Source: Chloroflexota bacterium
Lineage (GTDB): Bacteria > Chloroflexota > Dehalococcoidia > Bin125
Assembly: GCA_026707335.1 (NCBI GenBank)
Contig: JAPOXB010000176.1
Span: 1 to 24,913 of the forward strand
Direction: 5' to 3'
DNA: 24,913 bases
Of this stretch, positions 24,344-24,913 are shown one piece after another; position 1 is the first letter of the stretch, and each line of letters starts with the position of its first letter. The position numbers were made by a program, and so were the translations under genes. The notes under the pieces are model-generated. The model saw only the letters and a program-made list of their open reading frames with translations. It was not told where the DNA came from and searched no databases.

Positions 24344-24643
24344 CTACCCCCCTTCTTCGTTGGTGGTCGTAGTGCCGCTGGTGGGGTCGGGCACGTTGGG
24401 GTCGACGGCGGGGTCGACGACGGCGCCGATCACGAGCTCGACGACGCCGAAGGCGACGAGCGCCAGCACGATGCCAGCGAGCGCCGTCATCATCGCGCTC
24501 TTGCCGCGCTCCATCTGGTGGGGCGCGCCCGTGGCGGTGAGGTAGAGGTAGGCTCCGTAGATGAAGTAGCCGACGCCGATCGCGCCGACGACCCCGAGCA
24601 GGATGCCCACCAGGTTGGAGATGGTTTGGGTCAGGTCGCCCAT
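24344..24643 (-). CDS. Type IV secretion pilin-like protein (VirB2/TrbC type)
   Basis: A 99-residue protein starting at the ATG 24643, with AAGGAGCG upstream; the open frame to 24808 is not used, because it has no such site and its composition is poor. Two hydrophobic helices (ISNLVGILLGVVGAIGVGYF and MTALAGIVLALVAFGVVEL) flank a short loop with TATGAPHQMERGKSAM, the pattern typical of pilin subunits in Gram-positive-type conjugation systems. The C-terminal tail is polar (PNVPDPTSGTTTTNEEGG). It is followed after 3 nt by the PrgI-fusion gene. Together with the 103-residue protein this gives two pilin-like genes in the operon. Confidence 0.85.
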   Translation of the reverse strand: MGDLTQTISNLVGILLGVVGAIGVGYFIYGAYLYLTATGAPHQMERGKSAMMTALAGIVLALVAFGVVELVIGAVVDPAVDPNVPDPTSGTTTTNEEGG

Positions 24644-24755
24644 GTGTTTCGCTCCTTCGCGTGTGTGGTGTTCGTTTCGTCTCTTGGTCTTGCCGCTGTC
24701 TCGCCTACCGGCACATCGCCCACCTCCGTATGCGTCGTTCGCTGTGGTTGGTTGG

Positions 24756-24913
24756 TTATTCGCCGCTGCTGCGGGGCATGCCCGAGCCGGGTGCGGCGTC
24801 GCCGCCACCGGCGGAGGGGGTCGAGGTCTCCGCCGCCGAGCGCACGCCGGCGGTGGCGACGGAGGCCGCGCCGCCGGCGGTGGCTCCCGCGGCCGGAGCG
24901 CTCGCTGCGGGAG
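24756..24913 (-). CDS. C-terminal end of an upstream gene, Ala/Gly/Pro/Ser-rich
   Basis: On the minus strand a frame enters from the right edge and stays open for 52 codons to a TAA at 24758-24756. The tail reads ...TAGVRSAAETSTPSAGGGDA, then APGSGMPRSSGE. It has low complexity and third-position GC as in the neighbouring genes. Position, strand and composition fit the disordered tail of a large membrane protein of the conjugation operon (for instance a TrbL/VirB6-like protein), but the fragment holds no motif. The 112 bases to the next start hold an AACC tandem (three copies) and no gene. Confidence 0.6.
   Translation of the reverse strand, partial: PAASAPAAGATAGGAASVATAGVRSAAETSTPSAGGGDAAPGSGMPRSSGE

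Overview
The window is GC-rich DNA from a bacterium. Gram-positive-style conjugation genes (PrgI, VirB4, TraG/VirD4-like, replication-relaxation), a lipoprotein signal and a type I-C CRISPR system would fit a high-GC Chloroflexota (Thermomicrobia-like) or Actinobacteriota host. That assignment is inference; there is no rRNA or other marker here.

Region 1 (1-9493) is a complete type I-C CRISPR-Cas locus, read entirely on the minus strand. The order is cas3, cas5, cas8c, cas7, cas4, cas1, cas2, then a leader and an array of at least 21 identical 37-nt repeats with 20 complete spacers; the array runs off the left edge. Most cas genes overlap by 4-8 nt or lie 19 nt apart. Inside cas8c a strong ribosome binding site (AAGGAG, 6 nt before an in-frame ATG) marks a separately translated small subunit, Cas11c. 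Two adjacent spacers match the same target register but differ at guide positions 3 and 4, which looks like a renewed acquisition against an escape variant.

Region 2 (about 9500-15680) is accessory. It holds a Schlafen/AlbA_2-GHKL protein with an unusual beta-rich tail, then a hypothetical gene split by a 2.67-kb IS1595-family (ISXO2-like) element. The element has 23-bp perfect terminal inverted repeats and 8-bp target duplications that differ by one base. Removing it and one duplication restores a single 248-residue frame. It carries a transposase, a perfect hairpin terminator and three or four passenger genes, including a predicted lipoprotein.

Region 3 (15678-24913) is a minus-strand conjugation module: an incomplete upstream gene with an Ala/Gly/Pro-rich tail, two small pilin-like proteins, a PrgI protein fused to a large exported domain, VirB4, a TraG/VirD4-like ATPase and a replication-relaxation protein. 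It suggests that the CRISPR locus sits on or beside a plasmid or integrative conjugative element.

The clearest leads are the paired spacers with seed differences, the internal Cas11c start, the 37-nt type I-C repeat combined with atypical Cas5 catalytic positions, the passenger-carrying IS1595 element, and the fused PrgI and Schlafen proteins.
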